From: Sarcocystis neurona
Lineage: Eukaryota; Apicomplexa; Conoidasida; Eucoccidiorida; Sarcocystidae
Assembly: GCA_000727475.1 (NCBI GenBank)
Contig: KL647291.1
Coordinates: 5,255,730 to 5,319,729, forward strand
Direction of reading: 5' to 3'
Length of the DNA: 64,000 nt
The number at the start of each line of letters is the position of its first letter. Positions within the stretch are counted from its first letter, which is position 1. A program made the position numbers and the translations under genes. The notes beneath the pieces were generated by a model. The model saw nothing but the letters and a program-made list of their open reading frames with translations, was not told the origin of the DNA and made no database searches. This document shows, piece by piece, positions 1 to 14,000 of this stretch.

Positions 1-949
1 CAGACATAACTGACATATGTATTTGTACTTGGATATACGGGGATACAGACGTATGGACTTATCCACCCGCCTACACATGCACACACACATTTACACATAT
101 ACGCACTCAAATACGCTCCAAAACCAGCAACACAGAGAATATACCCGTACACACCTATCCATCAATACTCACATATACATACACATATACGTGTATACAA
201 TGTTAATATATATACATGTGTACATGCAATACATGATACATGTGTATGTACGCACATACGATACATTTATATATAGAGAGAGAGGGACAGAGAGAGAGAC
301 ACATATTTTCATGTGTACGTATCTGCGTGTGTACTCTTGACGCGGGTGTACATGAATGTGCGTCCAACGAATGTGGACGGGAAAGTACAACTCGTACAAG
401 TGCACCACCCATACACCTCCGCTCTCGTCTAAGAATCAACCGGCGCCGGACGCGTCGGAGTGGATCCTTCCGTCAAAGCACAGATGCAGCCATTTCCTCC
501 CTCGGTTATATAAACGAACGTAATTCAACTGACGCGCGCACTGCCCCCAGTTCAAATGTAGCGCCTACGCACGCGCACACAGAGACTGGTTCGCTGGAAA
601 GGCGCTCTCGGCGCTCTCTCACTGCAGCACACAAGGTCAACTATTAAATTTGTAGCCAGTAGGCATACATACACACTGCTGTCCTCTCTGAGACAAATTC
701 CTTCACTGCCTAAGACTGTGCCAATATCGTCGTATATATATATATATATGTATGTCGCTCTCTCTCTATATACATATATAAGGACGTGTCCATACGAGCA
801 CTACCCAGTGTGACTCCAGCTTCCTGTCTGTTTTTGATTCATCTCCCTATGTATACTTGTGCACGTTCATATATATATGTATATATCCGTATATTTGTTC
901 ATTGTATGTGCGCAAGTAGGTAGCTGCAGACGCATATATACACGTGTAC
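1..949. other. Intronic low-complexity DNA, no exon seen
   Basis: TACA, TATA and GAGA tracts with interleaved unique sequence. I looked on the minus strand for the next VPS16 exon (a W-rich start) and did not find a convincing one. Probably intron of VPS16. Confidence 0.5.
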
Positions 950-1105
950 ATATCTGGTGCCATCGCGTAGCTGCAGTTGGAGACGCAGGGGGTCAACGTA
1001 CCGAAGGACCAGTTCCCGCACTGTCTGCATGAGTGACGGTCCAAGGCCGTAGGAGGACGTGCCCAGCGCGTGCTGCGGCCGCTTCGTCTTCAACCCCGCT
1101 TCACG
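950..1105 (-). CDS. VPS16: VPS16 exon 15
   Basis: 156 bases, phase 0 to 0, acceptor GCGCTGCAG, donor GTACAC. Encodes LMQTVRELVLRYVDP and LQLQLRDGTRY, placed like the VPS16 segment that precedes the conserved 'KRYWW'. The next exon is not seen in 1-949 and should lie left of the window. Confidence 0.62.
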
Positions 1106-1997
1106 CTGCAGCGCAAGCAGCAGTAACGTCTGCCTTCTCCATATGGAGTAGACACGAGGACAGGCACCGCCGACCTGCACGTACCTATGTATTTACATAT
1201 ATGTATTACCATATGGAGTGTCGCGGGTGTACTTTTATGTACCAACTTCATACAAGTAAAAAAACGCAGTCGAAGGGGACTGCAACGGGCCCACGCTCAA
1301 GTCCACACACATGTGTGTAGAGACACGTGCGCACATACAGAGAAAACGAGCGGGGGGGCGTACACGCGTGCAGACGAAGACACTGCACGCGTGCCCGCCG
1401 GCTACATAGAGAACGAGACAGAAACGTGTACGTAGGTAGTAGACAGAGAGACGCCACCACCTCTGCCCCTCCCAAACACAGACGCTGGCAGTGTACAACA
1501 GCAACGCGACGAGCGTCACTGCAAGTCGGTTAATACGAAAAAGCAAAGCGCACGACTGCGGGGATACAGAGAAACATCCAGAGATGCACCTCCACCCACG
1601 CAGGTACTTCGAAAGAGACATAGCAGAGACCTGACTGAGTGCGCCTGAGGAGATGAGCAGCGACGTGCTGTTGCCAGCCACTGCGAGCCACACGAGCGTG
1701 TGGGCGAGCCACAGCGGGCGGGTGAGCCCTCCGATGCAATTGTTCAAACAGAAAAGTTTCTGAAGCCAAAGGCTCATCCACAAAAGAAGAAGAAATTGTA
1801 GACCAAATGCCAGTTCCTGCCTGCAACAGTCACGTCTTAATATTTGGCCGCATCGACGTTCTGCAGCTTTGTAGTGGCCTCTATGTAATGTACATATATA
1901 TATATATACATAGATGCCTCTGGATCGTATGTACACGTATTTCCTGTATATACAAATAAACTTGTGCACACGCTACACGTATACATATATACATGAA

Positions 1998-2031
<34 letters not shown>

Positions 2032-5000
2032 GAGGCATCTCCAGAGGTATACGTTCCCGTTCCCTGTCTCCCTCCGCCGCTACACGTGCACATACGTCTG
2101 TGTATATATATTTATCTATCTGAGCGCAGACATCTTGAAGGCGTAGATAAGGGTGTATGTGTGGGCCTTTGTATCAGCGTGTCTGAACCTGTCACTCCTC
2201 TCTCCTTTCCTGCGTGTGTGCAGATGGCCACAACAGCACAACAGCTCTCGACGCAGACAACGGCACTCGCGACTTCGCTACGCATCCCTAGACGTTTCCG
2301 TCGCTGCTGTTTATCCTCCGGTGGAGCCCTGCATACGTATGTATACACATATGTCTGCATCCCGGAGGGCCTGACTGTTTGAGCGGGCGTTTTTTACACG
2401 CGCAGAATCGAGAGAGGGACAGTAGCAGACCCCTTCTTGATGTGCTCGAGAATACGGGGAGATATCATGCGGGCGGCAGAACATGGGCAGAAAGGTGGAT
2501 CCGGTAGATGCTGATGCACGTAGGCTGTACATACACAGTCTAGAGTCACAACACATAGAGACGCACTCTAAAGAGTGGATAGAGAAGGAGAGAGGACGCT
2601 CCACACCCACATGAACTTCCCTTACATCCCTCCATTTCTGGCGAGCAGGAAGCGGAAACGTAATTTTGTCCGGACCACGTAAGAGAAGAAAAGTGAGAAG
2701 AGAGGGTAGACAACGGAGACGTCGACGTGTCGCATCGGACCGGCGGCAGCAATAATGCGAATCGTGCAGCAGAGAGAAACGGGCCGCAAGAAGAAGCACC
2801 ACTACTTATGCATGTACGTATATCCACAGGGGGAAGTACAGAAAAGTACGTACGTACGTATATTTCTGCACCTCTTCATACATAGGTACACGGCTTGTCA
2901 CATGGGGGGAGGCCTTGGGGACAGGAGAAGGCAAAAGCGAGGCACAAACTTTCGCTAATCCCCAGTAAACGCGTCTCTACAGACGGAAACGATACACAGG
3001 ACTTTCCAGCTTATGCGAATACTGCGATTAATCTGCGGCAGGAGGTTGTCCACCGTCCAGAAGCTCCCGTCGACACGCCGTGCGCTCGCAGGGTCTACTA
3101 CGACTGTATGTGTCACCCGGTGGGTGTGTCCTCTACCCTGCTGCTGCCGTCGATATTAAACGCGACGCAGATAGTCCCCTCCCTGACCCAGGGCCGGTGG
3201 CAGGTGCTTCTTATCTGGAGGCTGCCGTAATCTCGAGTATTCTTCTCTTCCGGACGGTCGACTTTCTTGCGTCGCGCACCCTTCTCTCCCACGCGTACCC
3301 ACGCGTCCGCCTGCTACGGCTGTCTGCAGAGAAGGAGGTATTTGTAGGACGGTCCTCTCGTGGAAGCCGTAAGCGAGGGCGTCTCTTCTGCTATCGGTTA
3401 TTATTAGGATATGTGTACCGCAGGCGCCTGGTGACGCGGCGGCCTCGAGTACAGCTCCCCAGTACCGAAGAAAATCTACACGTGAGCGCAGCACTCTCTG
3501 CTGTACAGACACACCTACGTGGCGTACACTCAAAGTCGTACACGCTGTACAGGCACCTGCGCTGCCTCGGCTGCGACTCTTCTCTGCGGGGCGTAGACAC
3601 CGGTTTGTGTGGCGTTGTCCACACATTTATGATTCTAGGCCGCAGACACAGGGACAGCTAGGTTGCGCCGGTTATCCTTACTACTTCAAGAAGCTGTCGA
3701 TATCCTGTTGGCCCCTCTTGACTATAACGAATCTATGCAATGACAGAAATCCATACTCGTGGTTGTTCTATGGTGTACAGACACCATATGAAGCGTGTCA
3801 GTAGTTAAAGGCGTACATCGTTGTAACCTTGTGTGTTTTTATGCTCTGCCGCGTGTACCCCTATACAGCCTCAGCAGATATCTTCGACGGGGAGTTAATG
3901 CCGCTGTCGCCGTCTTACTGAGCGGGGCGTGTAGCTAGCTACTTTTCCTGCTGTGAAGACGCCGCAGCACGGCGTCGAGACAGCACGCCGACGCTGGCCT
4001 ACTTGTTGAGAGAGAAGATTGATTTGATAGAGAGCACTGGAGTGAGCGAAGGCAGCTAGCTCCGAGGTCCGTCGCGAGGCGAAGAAGCCCGCTGCGTGCG
4101 CGAGCCACTTCTTCTTCTTCTCCTCGTCTGTCACTCTTCTGGCGATACTCACTGCCGTCCATCCCGCCGAGTACAGCCTCCCGCTCCGCTCGTAATACTG
4201 AAGCAGCTGCGTATAAATGAGCGTTCGTCAAAACCACCGGTGTGCAGTGCAAGTCGCCCAGTACAGATGTGCAGACCTACACGGACAAATCTGTATGGAC
4301 CCCAAGCAGCAAAGATATAAATGCTGAAAGAATAACACATGTGTGCACGTGTGTGTGTGTATGTACCTCCGCATCTTCAGGCTCCTCCTCGCCAAGGTTA
4401 CGCGTGTGTCTCTGGTAGAAAATTTTGTACGAAGACGAAGCAGCTGCGCTCGCATACGCGTGCCCACGCCACATAGTTCCAACCAACTGGGAAGAGAAAG
4501 CAGAGACACGGACATATCAAAACGAATCCAGACATTCCGGTATGCGCACCTATCTATTTATCCACCTCCATCTACATGTATCCATGTGCACCTATCTGGA
4601 TGTCCCTACACCTTTCTCTATACGTACCTATCAATTTATCTATCTACGGCTATGTGCATCTATACCCGCCCATCCGTCTACGGCTATGCGCGTCTACACC
4701 CATCCATCTATTTATCTACCTACGTATATCTGTATCTAGGTGCAAATCTTAACATCTATCTACACGTATCTGTATTTGTGTGCACCTACCTACTTATCAA
4801 TCAACACCTACATGTCTCCATAGGGACCTACCTGTACCAATCTATGCATTCACCTGTGTCCATATGCACCGTCTCATTTATACCTATATCTGTATCTACC
4901 TTTACCCACCTCTCTACCTCCCTACACATCTCACGTCTATCCGTATGCCTCCCTTTTTCTCTCCAAAAATCTACGTCTATTTCACTCTGCGCAGACACCC

Positions 5001-8000
5001 ACCGAGACGCAACACGTACACCGCAGATGTGTGTAGATACACATGGCCGCAGCTTCTCTGCAGAAGAACGAGATGAGCCAGAAGGCAGTCCTCCTCATCC
5101 AGCCAATGGGCACAGCAAGCGTAATTGAGTTGTTCTACTAGGAGTAATAGTAGCTGCAGCGACCGCGTACTCGTGGCAATTTGGTCGTACTACTCGTGGT
5201 AAGAGTAGCTGCAACGAGACAGCGTACTAGGAGTAACTTAGTCCTACTACTCGTAGTGATAGTAGCTGCAACGACGGCGTACTCAGCAACGCAGCAGGCC
5301 TAGGAGCAGTCAATGCCGCGAGTTTGGAAGTGACGACGCAAAACGGAGATAACGGCACGTGCAACATAGGTTTAGAAATACACCCACCGCTGCTCGTGTA
5401 CACTCATGAGGTGCATAAGAGAGCAACACGCCAAGTGTCTCCCCTGCAGCAACACCAGCTACGCCCCCACATTCTTACACCACATACAAACAAATATACA
5501 TACATATATGCAGGGTCGGAGAGCTGCCACGAGCAACTGCTTTTCTATTACGACTCTGTATAGGATGGTGACTCCACAACGTACCAAGTGCCCTCTGCAG
5601 CGACACCAGCTCGTCCGACACACACTTTCAACACACACACGTCCACACATGCATATACATACATATATCAGGGTCGGAGCAACTACGAGTAGCTTGTTTT
5701 TTGCTACTCCTGCTACTGGTTCCGTCGAGTGCCGCTGCAAATAGGGAAGAAGAAGAAGAGGGCGTGCACCAGGCGGACGTGCAGGCGGACTTCCGCTGAG
5801 CAGCCTTCCTCCGGCATTCACTACTTGCTACGTAAAGACCCACACACAGTAGCGCTCTCACATACATATATGTATACCCTCTATACACATATACACACAA
5901 ATGCGCGTTTGAAGTTGTAAAAAGCACTTACCAAGTGAAACTGGCCGGTTTCTCTGCAGAAGGCAGCGAAAATGTCTTGAGCCAGCGGTCGGTCCTGTAG
6001 GACCTCCACCAGCAGCGTCAGGTCGGGGCTGCACGGACAGCGAATCTCCACTTGCAGAAAAATCGACTTTTCACTACCAGAGCGGAGCTCGCTCTAACAC
6101 TCTGGTACACAGAAGTGTTTTCTGTGTGGGTTCGCGCGTAAAAAGAAGAGGAGTAAGCAAATATACACGTACGTACCTAAACATATATATATGTGTTGTA
6201 CCAGTCTGCAAGAAAGAAAGAGACAGACAGAGAATCGGATGGACAGAAGGCCGGTCTGTAGACTTTCTCCAGCAGCAGCGTACGTGTGAGCCTGCAAGAG
6301 GGTGAACAAACGCTTCTACGTCGGGTCTACGCAGTACCACGTATGCTTCACACAGGCTTTGCAGACACCTCCACATGCCAGCAGGGTCAAAGAAAAAGGC
6401 GTACTCCTCTGTTTGTCTTCTTCTGCGCACTCGTACGCACACACACACGCACTTGCAAGCATGCGTTTATTCACCGCTGGAGATCCAGGGGTCGTCCTCA
6501 ACTTCTGTCCATTTGTGAAAATCCATGTGCAGAGCACACACATATGCCCTGCCTAGATACACGCATACAAGGACCTGTCTACGTCAATCTCCATGCAGCT
6601 TCTTCTCCTATATACACACGCACAGGTATATATGTGCACACGTAGAGATGTCTCTATTAATCAGCGTGTGGCTTCTTCGGATATATACACATGCACATAT
6701 GTATACGTGCATACAGAGAGATGTCTCTATTAATCAGCGGGAAGCTTCTTCGCATATGTGTATACATATACGTGCACAGGTGCCTATGTGCATACAGAGA
6801 GACGTCTCTGCTAATTAACGGGTAGCTTCTTGGAGCCCCTACATGCGCAGAGAGGCATCCAGGCGTGTATACACCCATCGGAATGTTCACGCGCAGAGAC
6901 ACGTACAGCGAGATGGATGCGTCCACATACGCGCATGCGAAAGTACAGACATACACGCAGACAGACACAAGCGTGGGATTTCCACGTCAATTTTGTATGT
7001 ATGTTACAAATATATATTCGTATCCTTGTAAATATAGAGCCATCCGTCTAAAGAGCCAGATACACAGATGCCGAGCTTCGAGGAGAAGGTACGGACTCCA
7101 CTCAGCCGCTCGGTGAAGGAACGAGGTCCCCCGCAGCGGTGCGGCCACCGACAACAGCTGCCCAGTGCGAAGGCAGCGGAAGCGGCCTCGGCAACAGCAA
7201 CGGCAACACTCGCGCGGCGACGTGGGCAGCAGCAGCACCAGCGACGAGCGCAGCGGCAGCAACGAAGACAGCAGCAGCTGCAGAAAGAGACGCGCGGCAC
7301 TGCCAAGTCACTGCCTCCTCGGCAGTGCTGTTTATGTGGGACACGCCAGCCAGCTCTACGCGAGGAGTGGGAGCGACAACACGACCGGCAGCAGAGGAGA
7401 AAGCAAGACGAGGAGGAAGCCGCGTCAGCTGACGAAAATGCAGGCGCAGCAGGAAACAGTCCAGTCGCAGCAAGTGTTCTCCTTCTCACTCGCATCCCTG
7501 TGAGTGTTGCTCGTGGGCCAGGGCAGCAGAAATGCACTGCAACACCAGGTCTGCGTTGCCTGCTGATACAGCCTTCTCGGTGGCCACATTCACTTCTGCC
7601 AGCTTCAGCAGCATCCGCACTTGCTCCTGCAGGCACGCACGTAGACTCAGGCGGCGAAGCTTAAATATGTACAGAGGAAAACGACTTTTATTTGCGTACC
7701 CACTTACAAGTATATTCGCCTTCCACATACGGATATACCCATACTGTAAGAACATGCATATATATATATATATATATGCGTGTGGAGAGAGGCAGAGTGA
7801 TACGTCCATATTTACGTCTTCGCATATATAAATATAGATACAGGTAGATACATCAGTAGTTCCGCATGCAGATGAAGACGTAGATCGATATCGCGCCGCA
7901 CGTGTGTACACAGATAGCTGTCAGCAATATATACGTGTACGTGCGTGGTGGAGCGCACGGTCTCCCTGGGTACCTTGGTAAGCGGCTCGAACTCAACAAG

Positions 8001-11000
8001 TCTGGTAGCGAGGACAGGACGACCGGCTTGAGCAGCGCATAGCGCCACTTTGGCAAAGGGGAGAGCAGGGGCGTGAGCTGCTGCTGCTGCGGTTGCTGCA
8101 GTGGGCAGCACGCCAGGAGGCGGCGGGCGGCCGAGCACTGCATGCGGAACGTCAGCGAGCCGGTTGCAAATGACTTCTGACAATTCCTCATCAGTCAAAT
8201 AAATGCTGTGGTGTATTTTTTCCAGCGCCCACGAGGCCAGCACCCCACGCGCCGGCAGCCCCACGTACTCGCAAATGCGGTAGGCCAGCAAATGCTCGCG
8301 CCGGCTGCGCGCAGGACACGGAGACGCAGGAAGAAGACGCAGGCGACGGGATGAGGAAAGAATGCGTACACAACGAGACACGAAGTGAGAGACAAAGGCG
8401 GGGGGATGGAGGAGTGGGCAGAGAGGGAAATGCAGGAAAAACATCGAGACGAAGATGAGAGGAGAGAAGGGTTGCTGCTGGGCGGTGAGACGAAGATGAG
8501 GATCCGCAGAAGAGGAGACGGAGAGCGGTCGAGAGACGGGACACACAGAGGAGAGGGGGACGGCGAAGGTAACCAGGAGAACGTGAAGAAGAAGGAGAAG
8601 GAGGAACCGAACAGGGAGCAGGAGCAAGGCAAGACGAAGCTGGAAAAGACAGCAGAGAGAGAGCAGAGAAAGGCGGAAGGGGAGACGGAGAAGGGGAGAC
8701 ATCGAAGAAAAGAAAAAAAAAGAGAAAGGGTACCCCAGGTCGGTCAGAACAAAGGAGAAGGCCGGGAGAGGTGGGGGGAAGAGGAGAAGATGGAAAACGG
8801 GACGTCGGAAGGGAGATAGAAACGAGGGGATACGAACGCAGAGGAGGGACGAGAAGAGGACGAAGAAGAAGAGGAAGGGAAAGAAGAAAAGAGGAAGCCG
8901 CGCAAAGGGAGAAGTGAGACGACAAGCGAGTGGGGGGAGAAAGGAGAAGTAAAGACAAACAAGAAGAGATCGTCACTAGAAGAAAAAGACGGCGAGCAGA
9001 AGGAATGGTGGAGAAGAACGGATAAAAGGCGAAGGAGCGAAAAAGAGACGACGAGGAAGTGGGAGGAACAGCGAAGAAAGGGAGGACAAAAAAGAGATCG
9101 AGAAGAGCCCAAAGAGGCCGAACGGCAAGGAGAGGACAGAAGGAGGGATCGGACGCACGTGAAGGAGAAGACGACACAAAGGGGACGAAAACAGAGACGT
9201 GTAGAGAAGGGAGAAGGAAAACAAGGGAAAAGTGGGACCGGAAAGGCAAGGGAATAGATGACGAAGAAGGAGAACACGTGGAAAGAAGAGGGAAAGGTCG
9301 AGAATTACAGCAGAAGGGAGGAAAAATGCAGAAGAGAAACGAGAGAACGACGAAGTCAGGAAGGCGACAGCAAGAGAACAGACTCCAGAAGCGCGGACTG
9401 CCTTTTCTGCTGCGTCTGACAAGGTGTTCCGTGTCGCTCTGTTGCTGCTCTTCGGAACAGCAACGCGTCACAAGCCCACAAGTCAGTCCTTCCTCTTTTT
9501 TCTCTGCTGAACTTTTCTCGACGTCTCACGTGCTGCAGCTGCTGCGTCTGCTGCTGTATCAGCTGTCCCTGACGCTGCGTCTCGGCTACTTCTGCTGACG
9601 CCGTTGCTGCTGCTCATGTCGCTCCACCTGCTGCTCCAGCCCGTGCTCCCGCTGTCCCCGCGAGGTTGAGCTGCACGTGTTGTTAATGCTGCAGGGAGCT
9701 GTCGCTGTCAACAGCGAGGTTCCTGATCCTGTCCTTGAATTCATTTTGTTCATCCGTCGTTCTTCTTCTTACTCGTATTCTTCTTCTCTGTCTCTCTCCT
9801 GAGTGTGTGTGTGTGTGTGTGCCGGTCCTCTCTGTGTTGTCTTCCGCCTGTACCTTCTTCCCTTCACGTAGCACTCCTCTGCTGCCGCCAGCAGAAGACG
9901 TCGCATTCCATTGGGAAACAAGGAGTGCGAATTCTCTTATCTCTCTCCTGCGTGGTCTTCCTTCTCTGTCTCCGTTGTCGTCTTCTTTCTTCTCTTCTTC
10001 ATCTGTACACGAGTGCAATGCTTCCTCTCTGCAGAAATACGAGTACTGCCGTGCTTTGTATTCGTACGACGCTTGCGGTGCTCTCTTTTTGCTGTCTTCT
10101 TCTCCTTTCTCAGGTCCGCATCCGAACGTCTGTTTCTACTCCCTGCTCCTATTCTTCTTCTTCACCATATCCACTCCCGTTCCCTTCTCTCTTTTCTACC
10201 TCGTTCTTTTTTCGTCTCTCTCCTGCTTCTCCTGCTCCTTCTTCCCTCCTCTTCACCTTCTAATCTTCTGCATCGATGCTGCTTCTTCCTACGTGGCAAT
10301 TCGTCGCACGAGTTCCGACAGCGTGAGGCGCCGAAGCTGCGCCACCGACAGCGCCATGTCCAGCGGCGCCTTCCGCACGGCGTAGCAGATCCTGCAGCGC
10401 ATGATACAACGGCGGCAAGGAGAGCAGCAATATCGCCACCACCGGCAGCAGCAGCAGCAAGAGCTAAAGAAGCAGCGGCAGAAGCATCAGTGGTAGTAGC
10501 AGCGGCAGCAGCCGTGTGTGTGTAGCAGCGACGGCAGCGGCACAGTAGCACTGGCAGTGACGGCGGCGATAGCAGGAAAACCAGCGTCAGTAACCCCACG
10601 TCGCAAACGGCGGTAACGGCAACGGGAGGAGCGGCAGCCGCCGTGGGAGCGGCAGCACCAAGACCGACAGTAGGCGTGGGACCGGCAGCCTCAAGAGCGG
10701 CAGCTGTAGGACGAGTAGCAGCAGGTGGCCCCAGGGCATCAGCAGCACAGCAACAGCAGCAGTGCCGCTCGGTGGACTCTGCACATACCGGCTTCGACAG
10801 CGAATCACGCCTCTCGGTGCCGACGCATTTAGAGCGAGACGTAGCTGAAGTGCAACCTTACGGTCGAGAAAGAGACGCAGAGGAAGAAAGAGACGCAGTT
10901 AGGCAGCTGTAACGACGCGCGACTACGGCGCTCGAGTGCAAGATCACCGTGCACCAGCATATAGACGTATATGGAGAACCGGAAGATACTTCGCTGCTAC

Positions 11001-14000
11001 ACGTGGGGCTGCTGTTGTCTGCTCTGCTCACGGCGTCCCCTGTTTCATGTTCCTTCTCTGCTGCTGGTGCTTTTACACGCTCTCTGCTGCCTCTGCTGCC
11101 TATCGACTTTCCTCCTGCTGCATCTGGCTGTGTCTATCGTGCCAGTGCAGCTGCTCTTGGAGCCGCTTCCTCCTCTGCTGCTACTGCTGCTTCCGTGTCT
11201 GTTCTGCGGCTGCTGTCGCGTCACTGGCGCCCAACTTGTTCCTCATTGTTCGGGCCCGTTCACTGGACCTGCTTCTCCTTCTTCTCCTCTGTCTGCTTCT
11301 CAGGTGGCGCTGCTCTTTTCTCCTTCTTCTTCTTCTGTGGTAGTGCTTCGTACGATTTCCTGCTGCTTTTGCTTGTCCTGCTTTCGCTGCTGTCACCCCG
11401 GCACCGATGCTGCTGGCACTGTTGGTGCTGCTGTCTGTGTCTGACTGAGTTGTCCAGCCGCTTTACCTGAGATCTCTGCAAGCACGGACGAACTGCTGGC
11501 AGTCCCGCTTGTGCTGGCGGTCGAGGAACTGCCTCCCGAAAACAGCAGCCTGAAGCAAAAAGGCTGCCTGTTCGTATTTCCATTCGTACGTAGCAGCGTC
11601 CACGCACGCCTCTGTGGCAGCACCTGTAGCGTCACACAGGAAAGAGGCGCCCGGCAGGAGAAGGAGAGGGTTAAGGGGAAAACAGGAGGAAGGCGAAAGG
11701 GGATGTAATGAGGATAGATGTCAAAAATGGGAGATAAATGGCAGGAGGGAAGGAGAGAACGGGCAGGAGAAAAGCACCAAAGGGGACAGCGAAGTCAGGA
11801 AAATAAGAGAAGATGCAAGTGGCCGAGAGGATACAGCAGGACGAGCAGTCGTGAAATAGTGCGGAGAAGAAAAAGGAGGACAATGAGGAGAAGGAGAGAG
11901 ACCGTAGTAAAGGATAGGCTGAGGAGGCGAAGAAGAAAAAGGACCGAGAGAAGATGCAGGAGACGACGGAGACCAAGAAAAAAAGCGGAAATTCGGATTA
12001 CGAAGGAAGAGAGAAAAGAGTAGATAGAGGAGAAGTGGACGCGAAGGGAAAAGGGCCAACGTCCAAGAGTAAACAAAGTATTCAAGCACTTCAGGCCGCA
12101 CCTAAATCCCGTGCTATGGCTCTGAGACTCTCGTCAGCCGCGGCATCGCACGCTTTAAATTTTTCCATCGCGTAGCAGAGCATTGCAGGAGGCTCGCAGC
12201 TGCCGATGGAGAAGATGGCGTCAGTGCTGTGGGGCAGGCGATGAAGAAATTCCGTCTTGCTGCCGCTGATAATACGCAAGCCGTCGATCTCGGAGACCAG
12301 ATAAATTCCCCCTCGGCTGCTGCTGCTGGCGGTGCCTCTGTTGTCGCTGCCGTCGTTGCTGCTGCTGCCGTACTGGTAAGGAATCCACTCGTCCTTTGGG
12401 CCTCCCAGCAGCAGCACGTGCTGCGTCCGCGCGCACGCACAGGAAGGCACAGCAGGACACATTCGCCGTGACGCAGCGAAACAAACAAGAGGTGTGCAGC
12501 ACACACGTGCACGCCGACTTGTAGACAACAGGAAGCAGCTGTACTGTACGCAGCAGGCAGGTGTACATACAACAGAAAGCGAGTGTGCGTACACCCGAAT
12601 GTGCAGGCCCGCAGCAGCAGGCACGTGTATCTGCTACACCACAAGGCAGACACATATGCCCAGCAGGATACGGCAACCAGGCATCTCCTTCAAAGCAGGC
12701 ACGCCAGCCTTTTTTTCCAGCCGAGAATTTGTTGCACAAGCAGTCACGTATACTGCCGACGCCGGCTGGCAGACAACGAACAAAAGAGGTCTGCGTCCTC
12801 TTCAGCCACGACGCAGGACGCAACTGCGCGTCTTCCCTAGCTGCGCAGAGGCTGAGAGGCTTGCACACGACCCGCTCACATACGTATCCGCGGAGCTGAA
12901 GTCGTGGTGTTATGCACTTCACGAGGAGACGAGGCCCAACTGTGAACCCCACATGCAAAGTGTGGGGCTCAGCAGTCACTGCTGAGTCCAGCCCGTAGCC
13001 ACCACAACCGCGCACACCCACGCACACAGCTCTCTGCGGAAGGATATCGTCAGACAGACAAAAGACCCCCCTGCCTTCGCCCCACGCATGCTGCTAACGC
13101 ACCTCTACGTCGGACCCAGGCGCAGACACGCGTTCCTCCTCTGCCAGAAAAAGTATGGGCGGAGGGGGCGACTACCTTCTGACACGTGCAGGCAGCCCGT
13201 CTTCACGTGGAAGGCCCTCTGTTTCCACGCAGCACCCCGCCCATCTGCGCTGTCGTCTCGCGCATCTTCTCAACAATAATAGAAAAAGATGTGAACGCAC
13301 ACAATGCTGTCTAAATGGACACCCACACACGTGGATAAGTCTGGACGCTTGTATGGATTCATGTTGGTAGATGTGTAGGCTGTTGCTGCCGTTGGTGCGG
13401 CTGTGTGTACGTTGCCCTCCTGCTGCTGGGGGTCAGCCCTGCAAGCTACCTGTGTATCTCCTGACGGCGTGTGCATGGGAATGTTCAACGCGATGCAGTC
13501 GTCCCCGCACCAAGCGACTTGTCTCGGCTTCCGCTGTCTCTCCAGGAACGGAGACACAATGCAGCGTGGGACGCCTGCGGTCGACAAGACCTTTAGGTGG
13601 CTGCAGCAGTAGCAGAAGAAAAGAAGAAGCACAGACACTCACTCGATTTTTGTAGCATTCACGCGTGACATGCCATCTGCTGCTATCTCATCTTCTTTTG
13701 AAGCTGAGGTCCGGTGCGCAGGTGCGCCGTCGCAGGGACACATAGAGCGAAGAAGGGAGTGAGACATTAACGCTCCCCTGTCTGCTTACAGTTGACGCAG
13801 TATTACTGCAGCAGCAGAACCGAGAGGATCAGCAGGTATGACTGTAGCAGCAGATGCGAGAGGATCAGCAGATATAGCACTCGCGGCAAAATGACGCTGC
13901 TGCGATAGCAGCAGACGCAGCTGCGGCGGCATTAGGAGCAGCCTCAGCAGCCGCACAGAGCAGCAAACTCAGCGGTGGCCACAGCAACAGCAGCAAATGC

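Noticed and set aside
1235..1969. 244-codon minus frame with apparent membrane helices
   Set aside because: Ends in microsatellite and fits no VPS16 segment or phase; likely intron, though a small internal exon cannot be ruled out.
3156..3661. Overlapping 156- and 193-codon frames on opposite strands
   Set aside because: Neither continues VPS16 in phase, nor has family motifs; the VPS16 model runs directly from the exon at 4003 to 950.
8191..9471. 426-codon minus-strand open frame rich in Ser, Leu, Phe and Pro
   Set aside because: Translation of the CT-rich tract upstream of a VPS16 acceptor; no motifs, and it crosses the splice site into the wrong frame of exon 10.
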